A stretch of 54,190 nucleotides of DNA from Akkermansiaceae bacterium. Lineage in GTDB: Bacteria > Verrucomicrobiota > Verrucomicrobiia > Verrucomicrobiales > Akkermansiaceae. Below the pieces are notes generated by a model that ran no database searches, was not told where the DNA came from, and saw only the letters and a list, made by a program, of their open reading frames with translations. This document shows positions 8,605 to 16,114 of the stretch, one piece after another (within the stretch, counting starts at the first letter, position 1; each line of letters opens with the position of its first letter). The DNA is taken from positions 1 through 54,190 of the forward strand of contig CAIVKO010000225.1 of the NCBI GenBank assembly GCA_903906515.1, written 5' to 3'. The position numbers were made by a program, and so were the translations under genes.

Positions 8605-11600
8605 TCATTGTAGGGTCGGGAAACCTTTCGCCGCTGCGATGGTTTCAAGCCATTCGTCGCCGGGCATGGCGTAGGGGCGGAAGGTTTCCAGGGTGCCGAG
8701 GTGTTCGTTGAAAAACAGGGCGCGGTGCAAGCCGAGGCTGGTGGCGGCGGGGGAATCGATGAGGTTGGCGGAATCGTTTGCGCTCATCTGGAAAAGCACG
8801 CGCATTTCAAACTCGGACATCAGTTTGCGCGGGATCCAGCGGCTGACGTTGTTCCATGTGTCCGTGCCGGCGATAACGTGCATGCCGCAAGGGCCACCTT
8901 CGCCTAACAGGTCGGAGAAAACCTTGGACGGGCTCGCGGTGGCGGATGCGTCGTCGTCCATGGAAAAACGGAAATCGTCTTCCGGGCGGAGGTTCTTGAA
9001 TCGTTGGAGTTCGTGGACCAGCAGGAAAACCTCCGGTGCTTCGCGTCCCGAGGTGGGTGTGCGGGCCGTGAGTTCCGTGCCGAGACCGCCCATGAGATCC
9101 GCGAGCTCGGCGGGTCCGCCGATGCGGATGCGGTGTGGTAGGATTCCGGCGAGGCGATGAAACGCCTCTCCGCCGCCGGTTTCCGAGGCGTGTGGGTCCA
9201 GGATCACGAATTCCGCCTGCCCGGGCGGGTATTGAGCCGCCAGCGAAACCAGTGAGATGGCAAGCAGCGCGAGCGAGCGTTCCGAGGATTGTCCAACGGT
9301 TAGAAGATGGCTGCCGCTCTGGCGTTGAAAAACAGCTTCGGTGGGGCCTTTGATCGAGTTTGGCGCGCCGAGCCACGCGCGGGATTTCATGGGACGGCTG
9401 GTGGGACGTATTTCTAACAATCGATGCAGCTCGACGTTGTCCCGCACGTCGGCAGGGGCGTTGCCTTCGAAGATGATCGGTGGAGGAGGCAGCGCGGACG
9501 AGGTGGCGGCGAGTGAGGAAATCCGGTCGAGAATGAGGTCGCGTTCGTCTTCCGGCAACCAGACGATTTGGAACGGGCTGTTGGCGGCGAGTGCTCCGGC
9601 CTGGTCGTTGTAGATGCCTTCGCCGGGGCGGGTTAGAAGTCGTGGTGCCGGGTTGTCATCGTCCATGATGAGGTGGGCGTCGGTTTCATTGCACTGGAGG
9701 GCGACGCGGATGACCATCTGTCCGAGGGTGGCGCGGGCCAGCGTGTAGGCGCCGCCGAGCGTTTGGGAGCCGAGGATCACGTGGATGCCGAAGGCGCGGC
9801 CTTGGCGGACGATGCGGTCTAACAATAGTGAGGCTTCCTGAGCCACCGCGTCGTCTTCGGTGAAGAATTCCTGGAATTCATCGATGAGCAACAGGGTGCG
9901 CGGGAGCGGGTTGCTGCCGGCGCTGCGTTTGTAACCTGCCAGATCCTGGCTTCCCGCGTGACGGAAAAGTTCGCCGCGGCGTTTGAGTTCGGCATCCACG
10001 CGCTGGAGCACGCTGAGGGCGAATTCGCGGTCGCTCTCGATGGCGACGACGCGTGCGTGGGGTAGGTGTTTGGCGGCGTAACACTTGAATTCAACGCCTT
10101 TTTTGAAGTCCACGAGATAGAATTCCACCTGCTCCGGGCTGCACCAGAGTGAGAGGTTGGTGATGATGACATGGAACAAGGTGGATTTGCCGGAGCCGGT
10201 TTTTCCGGCGACGAGCATGTGCTGGCGGGTGCCTTTGCCGATGGCGAGCATCTGGAGTTTTTTGGCGCCGGTGCGGCCCACCGGCACCCGCAGTTCCTCG
10301 CTGGTATCGGATTTCCAGATCTCCTCTTCCGTAGGTGCGATTTGTGAGAACGGAACTTGCACGCGGTTGGAATCGACGCTGGCTTTTCCGATCCGGTGGA
10401 CGAGCGTGATCGAATCCTGATGCGTGGGCGGTGGATCGAATACCACCACCTGCGCACCGGCAGGCGCACCATCGAGATGGAATCCGTTATGGTTAGATGA
10501 TATGCGCAGGCAGGTGCGCCGCAATTCGTCATCAAGCGCGGGGTAGGGCGCTGCCTGGCGGATGTCCCGCTGGATGAGCAGGTGCACGCCGCAACGCGCG
10601 CCGCTGGAGGCGATGGAGAGCAGTCGTTTCATCGCGGTATCACTGAAGCTCGCAGGAAACCCGGAGATCACCAGAAAGCGGTGTTTTTCTGCGATTGTGC
10701 CAGCTTGCCGGTTGTATTCGGTGATGTTTGCGAACTCATCACGCAGATACATCTGGATGACCTTTTCAATATGATCGTTCAGTTCGGCCAGGCGTTCCTC
10801 GATGTGCGTCGTCTGGGTCCAGATCCGATGATGGATCAATGATTCCTCATAATCCGCCAGATGCATTAGTCCGGCGAATTCCCTGCCAAGTCCGACCGGA
10901 TCGATGAAGACAAACGACACACGCCCCGGCGGATTCGAGGCCAGGATCCGCAAGGCGATGGTGCTGAGCGCGCGGGTGGAGGCACCATCGTCGGTGCCGT
11001 CGCTTTCGATCAGGATGGACCCCTGGTCCGGGAATCCCAGCGCAAGGGGAGCCGTTAGGCGCGCCTCGTTGTGCGCGTTGAAACGCTCGTCTGTCGGCAT
11101 GCCTCCTGTTAGGGTTGGGACATCCACCTCGATGCTACCGATGCGCAGTGCGGGTGGTGCTTCCTCCGGGGGTGTCCATGATGCGCATCGCTGAGCGTTC
11201 CATGCAGGAAACCTTGCCAGTGATGTGGTTTCCATCGTTTCAATCTCCGTCAGGGTGGGGACCACGGTATCCCTCCACGTGTGCTCGAGTGAGTCGAGAT
11301 TCCTTTGGGTTTCAGATTCAATGGCGGATTTCACTGTGTTCTGAACGGCCTGGAAACCGCGTATTCTTTCTTCAGATTCGCAGCGTGCCTGAGTGGCGGC
11401 TTGTTCGTGCGCGGCGATGAGTTTTTCCAGTCCCCGCTGGTGGAGTCTTTCCAAACGAGGGGGAATTCGCTCATAGCGTTCGTCGATCTGGCGCTGACCC
11501 TCGGCAAGCATCGCTCGCCATTCGTCATCGGACTCGCGGAATGTTTCGCTGAGATTTCGGCCTTGTTCGTTCTGTTCGCCTTTGATTTTGGTCTCGAATG

Positions 11601-12507
11601 CGGCGAGTTCCGCAGTGGATTGGGCTTCTGCGGCGACTTCCAACGCGCGGGCGGCGGTCAGTCCGGAAGCTGCCTTGCGGATGATTCCCAGCGATGAAAC
11701 CAGCGCAGCTAACCAGAGTGCCAATAACACCCCCTCGGCGATCAGCAGCGAGGGCAATACCTGGTGCAACCCTCCGCCACCGGGACGCGTGCCCATCCAC
11801 AAGTGCACGGCAAGTATCACGATGGAGAGAAGCCAGAGGGGAAGAAAGCGGAAAAATCCGGCCGTTGGCAGGCGGTTCGCGGAGACGGAAATTATCCGGA
11901 TTTTCTCGATGCTATCTATCAAATGCGCGCGGGTTTCTTCCGGTGTTTGACCGGTTTCGACGATGGTGTCCGGGTTAGGGCGTCCGCTGAAGAGCCCTTC
12001 AATGCACGGGCGGAAGGATCGAAACGAGGACAAGATGGATTTTTGTAAATCCCGGCGGACGTCGCGATCCGAGATGAGTGCCGCACGGAATACGCGGTGA
12101 CGCTCAATGGCCTGCTCGAACTCCTGTTGGCGGTTTTGGCGGTTGCGCATGATCTCGCCCTGCACGCGGCCGATCTTGTGGTCCTTGATTTGTTGTGTCC
12201 GCTGTGCGAGAGCCGATTTGCTGGAGTGGTAGGCTTGATGGATCCGGTTTTTCCGATGTTGGGTGGATGCCTCAAAACGCTCGATCTGTTGGTTGAAAAT
12301 CGTGGATAGCTCATTGATCCGGGCATCGAGTTTTTCGGTCTCGCCCTCGGTGTGCCGCAACGCCTCACGCCGCATCACCGTATAACGCTCGGCCTTGGAT
12401 TTCAGCAAGGCTGCTTCTCCGGATGCGATTGAGGAAACGCCGGATTTCAACCGGTCAAGCCTCTCGCGCACCGAACGGGGGTCGATGGAATCAGTCGCAG
12501 TCTGCAT
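8605..12507 (-). CDS. EssC/EccC-like FtsK/SpoIIIE ATPase with coiled-coil N-terminus
   Basis: A 1300-residue protein. Residues 1-215 are highly charged coiled coil, then two membrane helices at about 222-242 (FRFLPLWLLSIVILAVHLW) and 254-275 (LIAEGVLLALWLAALVSS), then more coiled coil to about 450. Three FtsK/EssC-type ATPase modules follow. D1 (about 480-700) lacks a P-loop lysine (ESDGTDDGAST). D2 (about 735-990) is canonical, with Walker A VAGKTGSGKSTLF near 767 and Walker B LLLIDEFQEFF near 874. D3 (about 1050-1290) is degenerate (VGQSSERS; LLVHELQRF). This three-module plan is that of the type VII secretion motor EssC/EccC, but no FHA domain is seen. Its start overlaps the upstream WXG-like gene by 17 bases. 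A DNA-translocating role is the main alternative. Confidence 0.85.
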   Translation of the reverse strand: MQTATDSIDPRSVRERLDRLKSGVSSIASGEAALLKSKAERYTVMRREALRHTEGETEKLDARINELSTIFNQQIERFEASTQHRKNRIHQAYHSSKSALAQRTQQIKDHKIGRVQGEIMRNRQNRQQEFEQAIERHRVFRAALISDRDVRRDLQKSILSSFRSFRPCIEGLFSGRPNPDTIVETGQTPEETRAHLIDSIEKIRIISVSANRLPTAGFFRFLPLWLLSIVILAVHLWMGTRPGGGGLHQVLPSLLIAEGVLLALWLAALVSSLGIIRKAASGLTAARALEVAAEAQSTAELAAFETKIKGEQNEQGRNLSETFRESDDEWRAMLAEGQRQIDERYERIPPRLERLHQRGLEKLIAAHEQAATQARCESEERIRGFQAVQNTVKSAIESETQRNLDSLEHTWRDTVVPTLTEIETMETTSLARFPAWNAQRCASWTPPEEAPPALRIGSIEVDVPTLTGGMPTDERFNAHNEARLTAPLALGFPDQGSILIESDGTDDGASTRALSTIALRILASNPPGRVSFVFIDPVGLGREFAGLMHLADYEESLIHHRIWTQTTHIEERLAELNDHIEKVIQMYLRDEFANITEYNRQAGTIAEKHRFLVISGFPASFSDTAMKRLLSIASSGARCGVHLLIQRDIRQAAPYPALDDELRRTCLRISSNHNGFHLDGAPAGAQVVVFDPPPTHQDSITLVHRIGKASVDSNRVQVPFSQIAPTEEEIWKSDTSEELRVPVGRTGAKKLQMLAIGKGTRQHMLVAGKTGSGKSTLFHVIITNLSLWCSPEQVEFYLVDFKKGVEFKCYAAKHLPHARVVAIESDREFALSVLQRVDAELKRRGELFRHAGSQDLAGYKRSAGSNPLPRTLLLIDEFQEFFTEDDAVAQEASLLLDRIVRQGRAFGIHVILGSQTLGGAYTLARATLGQMVIRVALQCNETDAHLIMDDDNPAPRLLTRPGEGIYNDQAGALAANSPFQIVWLPEDERDLILDRISSLAATSSALPPPPIIFEGNAPADVRDNVELHRLLEIRPTSRPMKSRAWLGAPNSIKGPTEAVFQRQSGSHLLTVGQSSERSLALLAISLVSLAAQYPPGQAEFVILDPHASETGGGEAFHRLAGILPHRIRIGGPAELADLMGGLGTELTARTPTSGREAPEVFLLVHELQRFKNLRPEDDFRFSMDDDASATASPSKVFSDLLGEGGPCGMHVIAGTDTWNNVSRWIPRKLMSEFEMRVLFQMSANDSANLIDSPAATSLGLHRALFFNEHLGTLETFRPYAMPGDEWLETIAAAKGFPTLQ

Positions 12508-12703
12508 GGATTTTATCTAACAATTGTTCCAGTTCTTCCATTGCTCTCAATGTGCTGTTGAGGTTGTTGGATATTTCAGAGAGGTAGAGGTTTTCGAATT
12601 CATCTGCTTTCTGATCGCGCCACGAGTGGCGGGTTTCCTCCCAGCGGGAAAGGAGTTGGCGAGTCGCAAGAGTAAGTAGGCCCCTGCTGCCGGTGGAGCT
12701 CAC
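12491..12703 (-). CDS. Small WXG100-like helical protein (WxD variant)
   Basis: A 70-residue, all-helical protein with the core HSWRDQKADEFENLYL around Trp28. The turn W-R-D-Q resembles the WxG turn between the two helices of ESAT-6/WXG100 proteins, with Asp at the Gly position. The GTG start overlaps the previous gene's TGA (GTGA) and its own end overlaps the EssC-like gene by 17 bases, so translation is almost certainly coupled. It shares the W-x-D-Q-[E/K]-x3-F pattern with the 90-residue protein at 13249-13521. It has no signal peptide, as expected for a type VII substrate or chaperone. At 70 residues it is shorter than the usual 100. Confidence 0.7.
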   Translation of the reverse strand: MSSTGSRGLLTLATRQLLSRWEETRHSWRDQKADEFENLYLSEISNNLNSTLRAMEELEQLLDKIHADCD

Positions 12704-13230
12704 GGCGTGCCTCCTTCCATCGGGGGGGCGGCTGTAGGCGGCGGTGTGTGGGTGCCGGGGAATTTTTCGGAGTATGCCTGGAGGGTTCGGATCATTTCGG
12801 TGAGGGTGTGCACGCCCTTTGGCAGATGTTGGCCGACGATGAAAAGCATCGGGTCAATTTGTCTGAGCAGGGGAGTCACACGGTTGTCGAATGTCTGCCG
12901 CCAGTGTTTGAGTTTACGCAATTTTTCCTCGGCTTCATGGATGTCCCGCTGTGCCCTTGCGACGGCCATTTTCTGCACGGTATGGCTGTCCCTCGGACTG
13001 GTGAGGTTGACGTTGTAAAGTTCCGCCTCGGCCTGATCGAGCCGTTGGGTCCGTTGTTTCAGTTGCCGCGTCCAATACCCGGAGCGGTCCACATCGAGCC
13101 AGGTTCTCTTACGCCGCACCTCTCCCTCCGCGTCCTCCAATGCCACCCGTGCCTTTTCCATATACTGGATCAGGTCCGAGCGGAATGATTCGAGCGCGTC
13201 AATCGAGGATACTTTTGCCTGTTCTGACAT
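12700..13230 (-). CDS. Coiled-coil protein of a type VII-like secretion cluster, unknown function
   Basis: A 176-residue soluble protein, mostly alpha-helical with heptad-like stretches (KQRTQRLDQAEAELYNV; RAQRDIHEAEEKLRKLKHW), ending in a Pro-rich tail (THTPPPTAAPPMEGG). There is no signal peptide or membrane helix. It overlaps the next gene by GTGA and sits 18 bases after the first WXG-like gene. I do not recognise the family. Its place between two WXG-like genes and upstream of the ATPase suggests a structural part, substrate or adaptor of the same machine. Confidence 0.7.
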   Translation of the reverse strand: MSEQAKVSSIDALESFRSDLIQYMEKARVALEDAEGEVRRKRTWLDVDRSGYWTRQLKQRTQRLDQAEAELYNVNLTSPRDSHTVQKMAVARAQRDIHEAEEKLRKLKHWRQTFDNRVTPLLRQIDPMLFIVGQHLPKGVHTLTEMIRTLQAYSEKFPGTHTPPPTAAPPMEGGTP

Positions 13231-13248
13231 GTTGGGAATGGCAGGGAA

Positions 13249-13521
13249 TCAGTGTTGGTCGAGATACTGCTGGATGCGTTCGGCCTTGCGCAGCAAATAC
13301 GGGGTGTGGCGTTCGGAAAGTTCGAGGAACGATTTGAGGGTTTTCATCAATTGCACGAATTCGCCCGAAAATTTCTCCTGTTCCTGGTCCTGCCAGGTGT
13401 CGCCCAGGGCCGTGAAACGGGCCATGAGCGCGGAGGTTCGTTCGCGCAGGTCTCCATTAAATCGTTTTAATTCCGCGGCGAAGCGGCGGACCTCTTCAGG
13501 ATCGATGATGGCTTGTGACAT
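13249..13521 (-). CDS. WXG100-like protein (ESAT-6-type, WxD variant)
   Basis: A 90-residue protein: helix (PEEVRRFAAELKRFNGDLRER), turn around Trp43 (GDTWQDQEQEKF), then a second long helix (FVQLMKTLKSFLELSERH). Length, helix-turn-helix hairpin and the central Trp match the WXG100 superfamily of type VII secretion substrates. The residue at the Gly position is Asp. A clear C-terminal YxxxD/E secretion signal is not visible. It is the first gene of the cluster, followed by the coiled-coil gene, the second WXG-like gene and the EssC-like ATPase, which is the typical genetic neighbourhood of such proteins. Confidence 0.75.
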   Translation of the reverse strand: MSQAIIDPEEVRRFAAELKRFNGDLRERTSALMARFTALGDTWQDQEQEKFSGEFVQLMKTLKSFLELSERHTPYLLRKAERIQQYLDQH

Positions 13522-13635
13522 GGCTGAAAATCGGCGGAATAGGCCCGCTCACCCTTCGGACGACATGAGACGCGTTTTTTCCACGGCTGCCAATTCCTTT
13601 CTTGCACCAGCCACCCCAAAGGGTAACCGCACGCC

Positions 13636-13773
13636 AAAGGAGGTAGCGCGGCCTCGATGAGGCGCACCCAATGGAATGAGAAAGACCAGCCCAAGCACGG
13701 ACCTCCCGGCAATTCCTGGCATCCGATTTCCCCCCATTCTCGTGCGCTCTCATCGAGAGCGCGCTACCCTTTG
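13636..13773. repeat. REPIN-like pair of inverted GTAG palindromes
   Basis: The left copy (13636-13670) reads AAAGGAGGTAGCGCGGCCTC and continues GATGAGGCGCAC. The right copy (13741-13773) is its near-complement, which read on the minus strand contains GGGTAGCGCGCTCTCGATGA then GAGCGCAC. Each copy is an imperfect palindrome around CTCGATGAG preceded by GTAG, and the two face each other across about 70 bases. This is the organisation of REP sequences in REPIN doublets. The 342-base gap between 13522 and 13863 holds this element and, beyond it, nothing else I can identify except the lipoprotein gene's upstream region. Confidence 0.7.
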
Positions 13774-13863
13774 TCATGCGGTCGCATTTTTGGAGTTTCG
13801 CGGGTGGTTTTCTTTTTTCAAATGATCAATGAATAATTTCCAGATATGTTCCGTCGCAGCCAC

Positions 13864-14400
13864 ATGACTACAAAACAATCCATCCTTCGCATCATGTCCA
13901 TTGCTTCCATCACAGCCGCATTGGTTTTCACCAGCGGTTGCGAGACGGGTGATTATTACGGCGGTGGCTATGGCTACGGCGGCGGTTACTACAACGGTCA
14001 CCGGAGTGGGGGCCACGGCGGCAACTACTACAGCAACAACTATTACGGCAGTGGCTACTACAACGGTCACCGGAGTGGCGGTCACGGCGGCAACTACTAC
14101 AGCGGAAACAACTACAGCATGCACAAGAGCGGGAGTTACGGCGGAAACTACTACAGCGGAAACAACTACAGCAAGCACAAGAGCGGGAGTTACGGTGGCA
14201 ATAACTACGGCGGGAACAACTACAGCAAGCACAAGAGCGGGAGTTATGGCGGCAATAACTACAGTGGTAATTACTCCGGCGGCCACCGCAGTGGCAGTCA
14301 CGGTGGTAATAATTCCTATGTGACGGGCGGCGGCGGTGGGCATTCCGGCAAACATCATAATGGCAGCAATAACACGGATTACCGTGACTCGTATCGCTGA
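13864..14400 (+). CDS. Gly/Tyr/Asn/Ser/His-rich repeat lipoprotein
   Basis: A 178-residue protein from the ATG at 13864 (MTTKQSILRIMSIASITAAL), with a lipoprotein signal peptide ending in the lipobox FTSGC. The mature part is almost wholly low-complexity: imperfect repeats of about 17 residues such as NNYSKHKSGSYGGNNYGG and GHRSGGHGGNYYSG, using mostly Gly, Tyr, Asn, Ser, His and Lys. The codons repeat too, giving visible DNA tandem repeats. It is presumably an envelope lipoprotein; His/Tyr/Gly-rich sequences can bind metals or self-assemble, but no function can be assigned. An in-frame ATG at 13846 adds six residues before the signal peptide and is less likely. The long antisense frame (13774-14562) is a Val/Ala-rich shadow. 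Confidence 0.75.
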   Translation: MTTKQSILRIMSIASITAALVFTSGCETGDYYGGGYGYGGGYYNGHRSGGHGGNYYSNNYYGSGYYNGHRSGGHGGNYYSGNNYSMHKSGSYGGNYYSGNNYSKHKSGSYGGNNYGGNNYSKHKSGSYGGNNYSGNYSGGHRSGSHGGNNSYVTGGGGGHSGKHHNGSNNTDYRDSYR

Positions 14401-14444
14401 CCGGTTATTGGCAAGTGCGCAAATAGCGAGTCCCATTCCCCCGG

Positions 14445-15467
14445 TCAACGGATACCATCTTTCCGGCAGTGGGACGAGCAGTTGTTGCACTGGATGCAGT
14501 GATATGCGGAGATCGAGAACTCCCGGGTGACCGGATCGCGAACGATGGCGTTGACCGGGCAATTTTTCTCACAGATTCCGCATTGCACGCATGGGTTTTG
14601 ATCGATACGGCGGCGTTTGAGTGAAACCATGGACAAAAGACCCAATAGAACTCCGTAGGGACAAACAAACCGGCAGAATGGACGGTAAACCCGCAGTCCC
14701 AGCAGCACCGCGGATATGAGGATGACCCATGCAGTGAGGTCCCCGACCCAGAACCAGCGGAGTTCCACAAAACCTCCTTGAAATACATTGATGAGGCGGT
14801 GGATCCAGCCGTAGCCGAAAAAAAATGCGGTCTTGTATGGGTCGAGGATGCAGACGAGCAGGCATGACCCGCGCACCGCGAGCCATGCGGTGGAGATCAA
14901 TGCGATGACGGGCAGGATTCGGGTGATACGCTCGATCGTCGCTGGCAAGCGGACGTTCCGTTTGCCTGCGAGAAGGTGTTGGATGGCACCGATCGGGCAC
15001 CCGGCGACGCAGAAAACGCGACCCATGATGAATGCCACCAGCAGCGGGAGCAGGAACATGATCGCAGTGGACTTGCCGATCATTTCCGGGTGATTCAGGC
15101 CGATGGCGACATTGGCCACGGAGCCCACCGGGCAGATGCATCCGCCGCGGATGAATCCGAAGTAGAGCAGGGTGATCAAGCCGGGGATCCAGAACCATTT
15201 GGTTTGGATGTGCCGCCAAACCATCACGCAACCGAGCAGAAGCACCGCCGCCAGCATGGCGGCATCCGCCAGCGGCCAGATATCGGACTCGGTGAGGTAG
15301 AGTTTCGGGCTGTATTGTTCGCGGTATTTGGCAATCGTGTTGTCGCTACCGAGTTCCTCGGCGCTCGGGATCTTGAAACACGGAGGTGCGGGTGAATCGG
15401 ACTCCGTCGCCATGGATTGGCCGGACAGGATGAACAAAAACAACGCCAGGATCAGCAACCACTTCAT
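14445..15467 (-). CDS. NapH-like membrane polyferredoxin
   Basis: A 340-residue membrane protein with an N-terminal signal-like helix and about five further membrane segments. It carries CxxxCP-type cysteine motifs at the membrane boundary (CICPVGSV, CVAGCPIGAI, CRFVCPYGVL) and, at the C-terminus, two 4Fe-4S motifs (CVQCGICEKNCPVNAI and CIQCNNCSSHC). This is the plan of NapH/NosR-type quinol-oxidising iron-sulfur proteins. It is the last of four genes linked by 4-base ATGA overlaps; its ATG at 15467 overlaps the ferredoxin stop. It probably takes electrons from the quinol pool and passes them to the Tat ferredoxin. No nap or nos catalytic subunit is present, so the end acceptor is unknown. 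Confidence 0.85.
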   Translation of the reverse strand: MKWLLILALFLFILSGQSMATESDSPAPPCFKIPSAEELGSDNTIAKYREQYSPKLYLTESDIWPLADAAMLAAVLLLGCVMVWRHIQTKWFWIPGLITLLYFGFIRGGCICPVGSVANVAIGLNHPEMIGKSTAIMFLLPLLVAFIMGRVFCVAGCPIGAIQHLLAGKRNVRLPATIERITRILPVIALISTAWLAVRGSCLLVCILDPYKTAFFFGYGWIHRLINVFQGGFVELRWFWVGDLTAWVILISAVLLGLRVYRPFCRFVCPYGVLLGLLSMVSLKRRRIDQNPCVQCGICEKNCPVNAIVRDPVTREFSISAYHCIQCNNCSSHCRKDGIR

Positions 15468-16114
15468 GATTCTTGTGCGTTGGGCGTGTCCGGCACTTCT
15501 CCTTCGGCGGCCTTCATCTGCATCTCCAGTTCATAGTCGCCCTTGAAGTCGTCTTCCGGGTAGGAATGCGCCCGTTCGATCGCGTTTTTCGGACAAACCG
15601 CGGAGATGTTGCATCGGTTGCAGCCGATGCAAAGATCGGGACGGATGACGAGAAACATCGACTTGGTTCCCAACTCGTTGCAGCGCTTGGTGCATTTGCC
15701 GCAGGCGGTGCACTTCGCTTCGTCGATGGCATAGATATGATAACCATCCTTGCCGCCGGAGAGTTGTTTGCGCGTCACCGCATCGTAAGGGCAGACCCTC
15801 ACACCCTTGTCCTGGATCATTTCCGAGGAAACATTCAAGTCCGAGATGTGCCCGTAACAGGCCACGCAATAAGAGCACTTCGTCGGATCGTTGACCGCCT
15901 TGACTGCGGAAGGTTTTCTAACACATGCGGTTTCGCACAACCCGCAGAAGTTGCATTTATCGAGATTGATCCGCCACACGTAGGGGTTGTTCGGTTGGGA
16001 AAACTCCGCGCTCGCGTCGCTGCCGGTGAAGATCCTCCAAGCCGTGCCACCGAGAGCGGAGGCCCCGATGAGCTGCCCGCCGAAGCGGATGAACCTGCGT
16101 CTTCCTGCGTTCAT
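15464..16114 (-). CDS. Tat-exported 4Fe-4S ferredoxin (NapG-like)
   Basis: A 216-residue protein from the ATG at 16114 (MNAGRRRFIRFGGQLIGASA); the longer frame to 16171 overlaps the upstream gene. The start is a twin-arginine signal (RRRFIRF plus a hydrophobic stretch), so the protein is periplasmic or periplasm-facing. Four cysteine clusters follow: CNFCGLCETAC, CSYCVACYGH with a later CPYDAV, CTACGKCTKRC, and CIGCNRCNISAVCP, enough for about four 4Fe-4S centres. The layout is that of NapG. It overlaps both neighbours by ATGA, pairing with the NapH-like membrane protein as an electron relay from quinol to the periplasm. Confidence 0.88.
   Translation of the reverse strand: MNAGRRRFIRFGGQLIGASALGGTAWRIFTGSDASAEFSQPNNPYVWRINLDKCNFCGLCETACVRKPSAVKAVNDPTKCSYCVACYGHISDLNVSSEMIQDKGVRVCPYDAVTRKQLSGGKDGYHIYAIDEAKCTACGKCTKRCNELGTKSMFLVIRPDLCIGCNRCNISAVCPKNAIERAHSYPEDDFKGDYELEMQMKAAEGEVPDTPNAQES

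Noticed and set aside
13960..14300. Tandem DNA repeats resembling a CRISPR-like array
   Set aside because: Unit lengths are multiples of three, the repeats have no unique spacers and they code for protein repeats in frame.
13774..14562. Long minus-strand frame rich in Val, Ala and Thr opposite the repeat lipoprotein
   Set aside because: It is the antisense of the Gly/Tyr/Asn repeat codons; its composition (VVAAVTATPVTVVV type) is a by-product, while the plus-strand frame has a signal peptide and lipobox.
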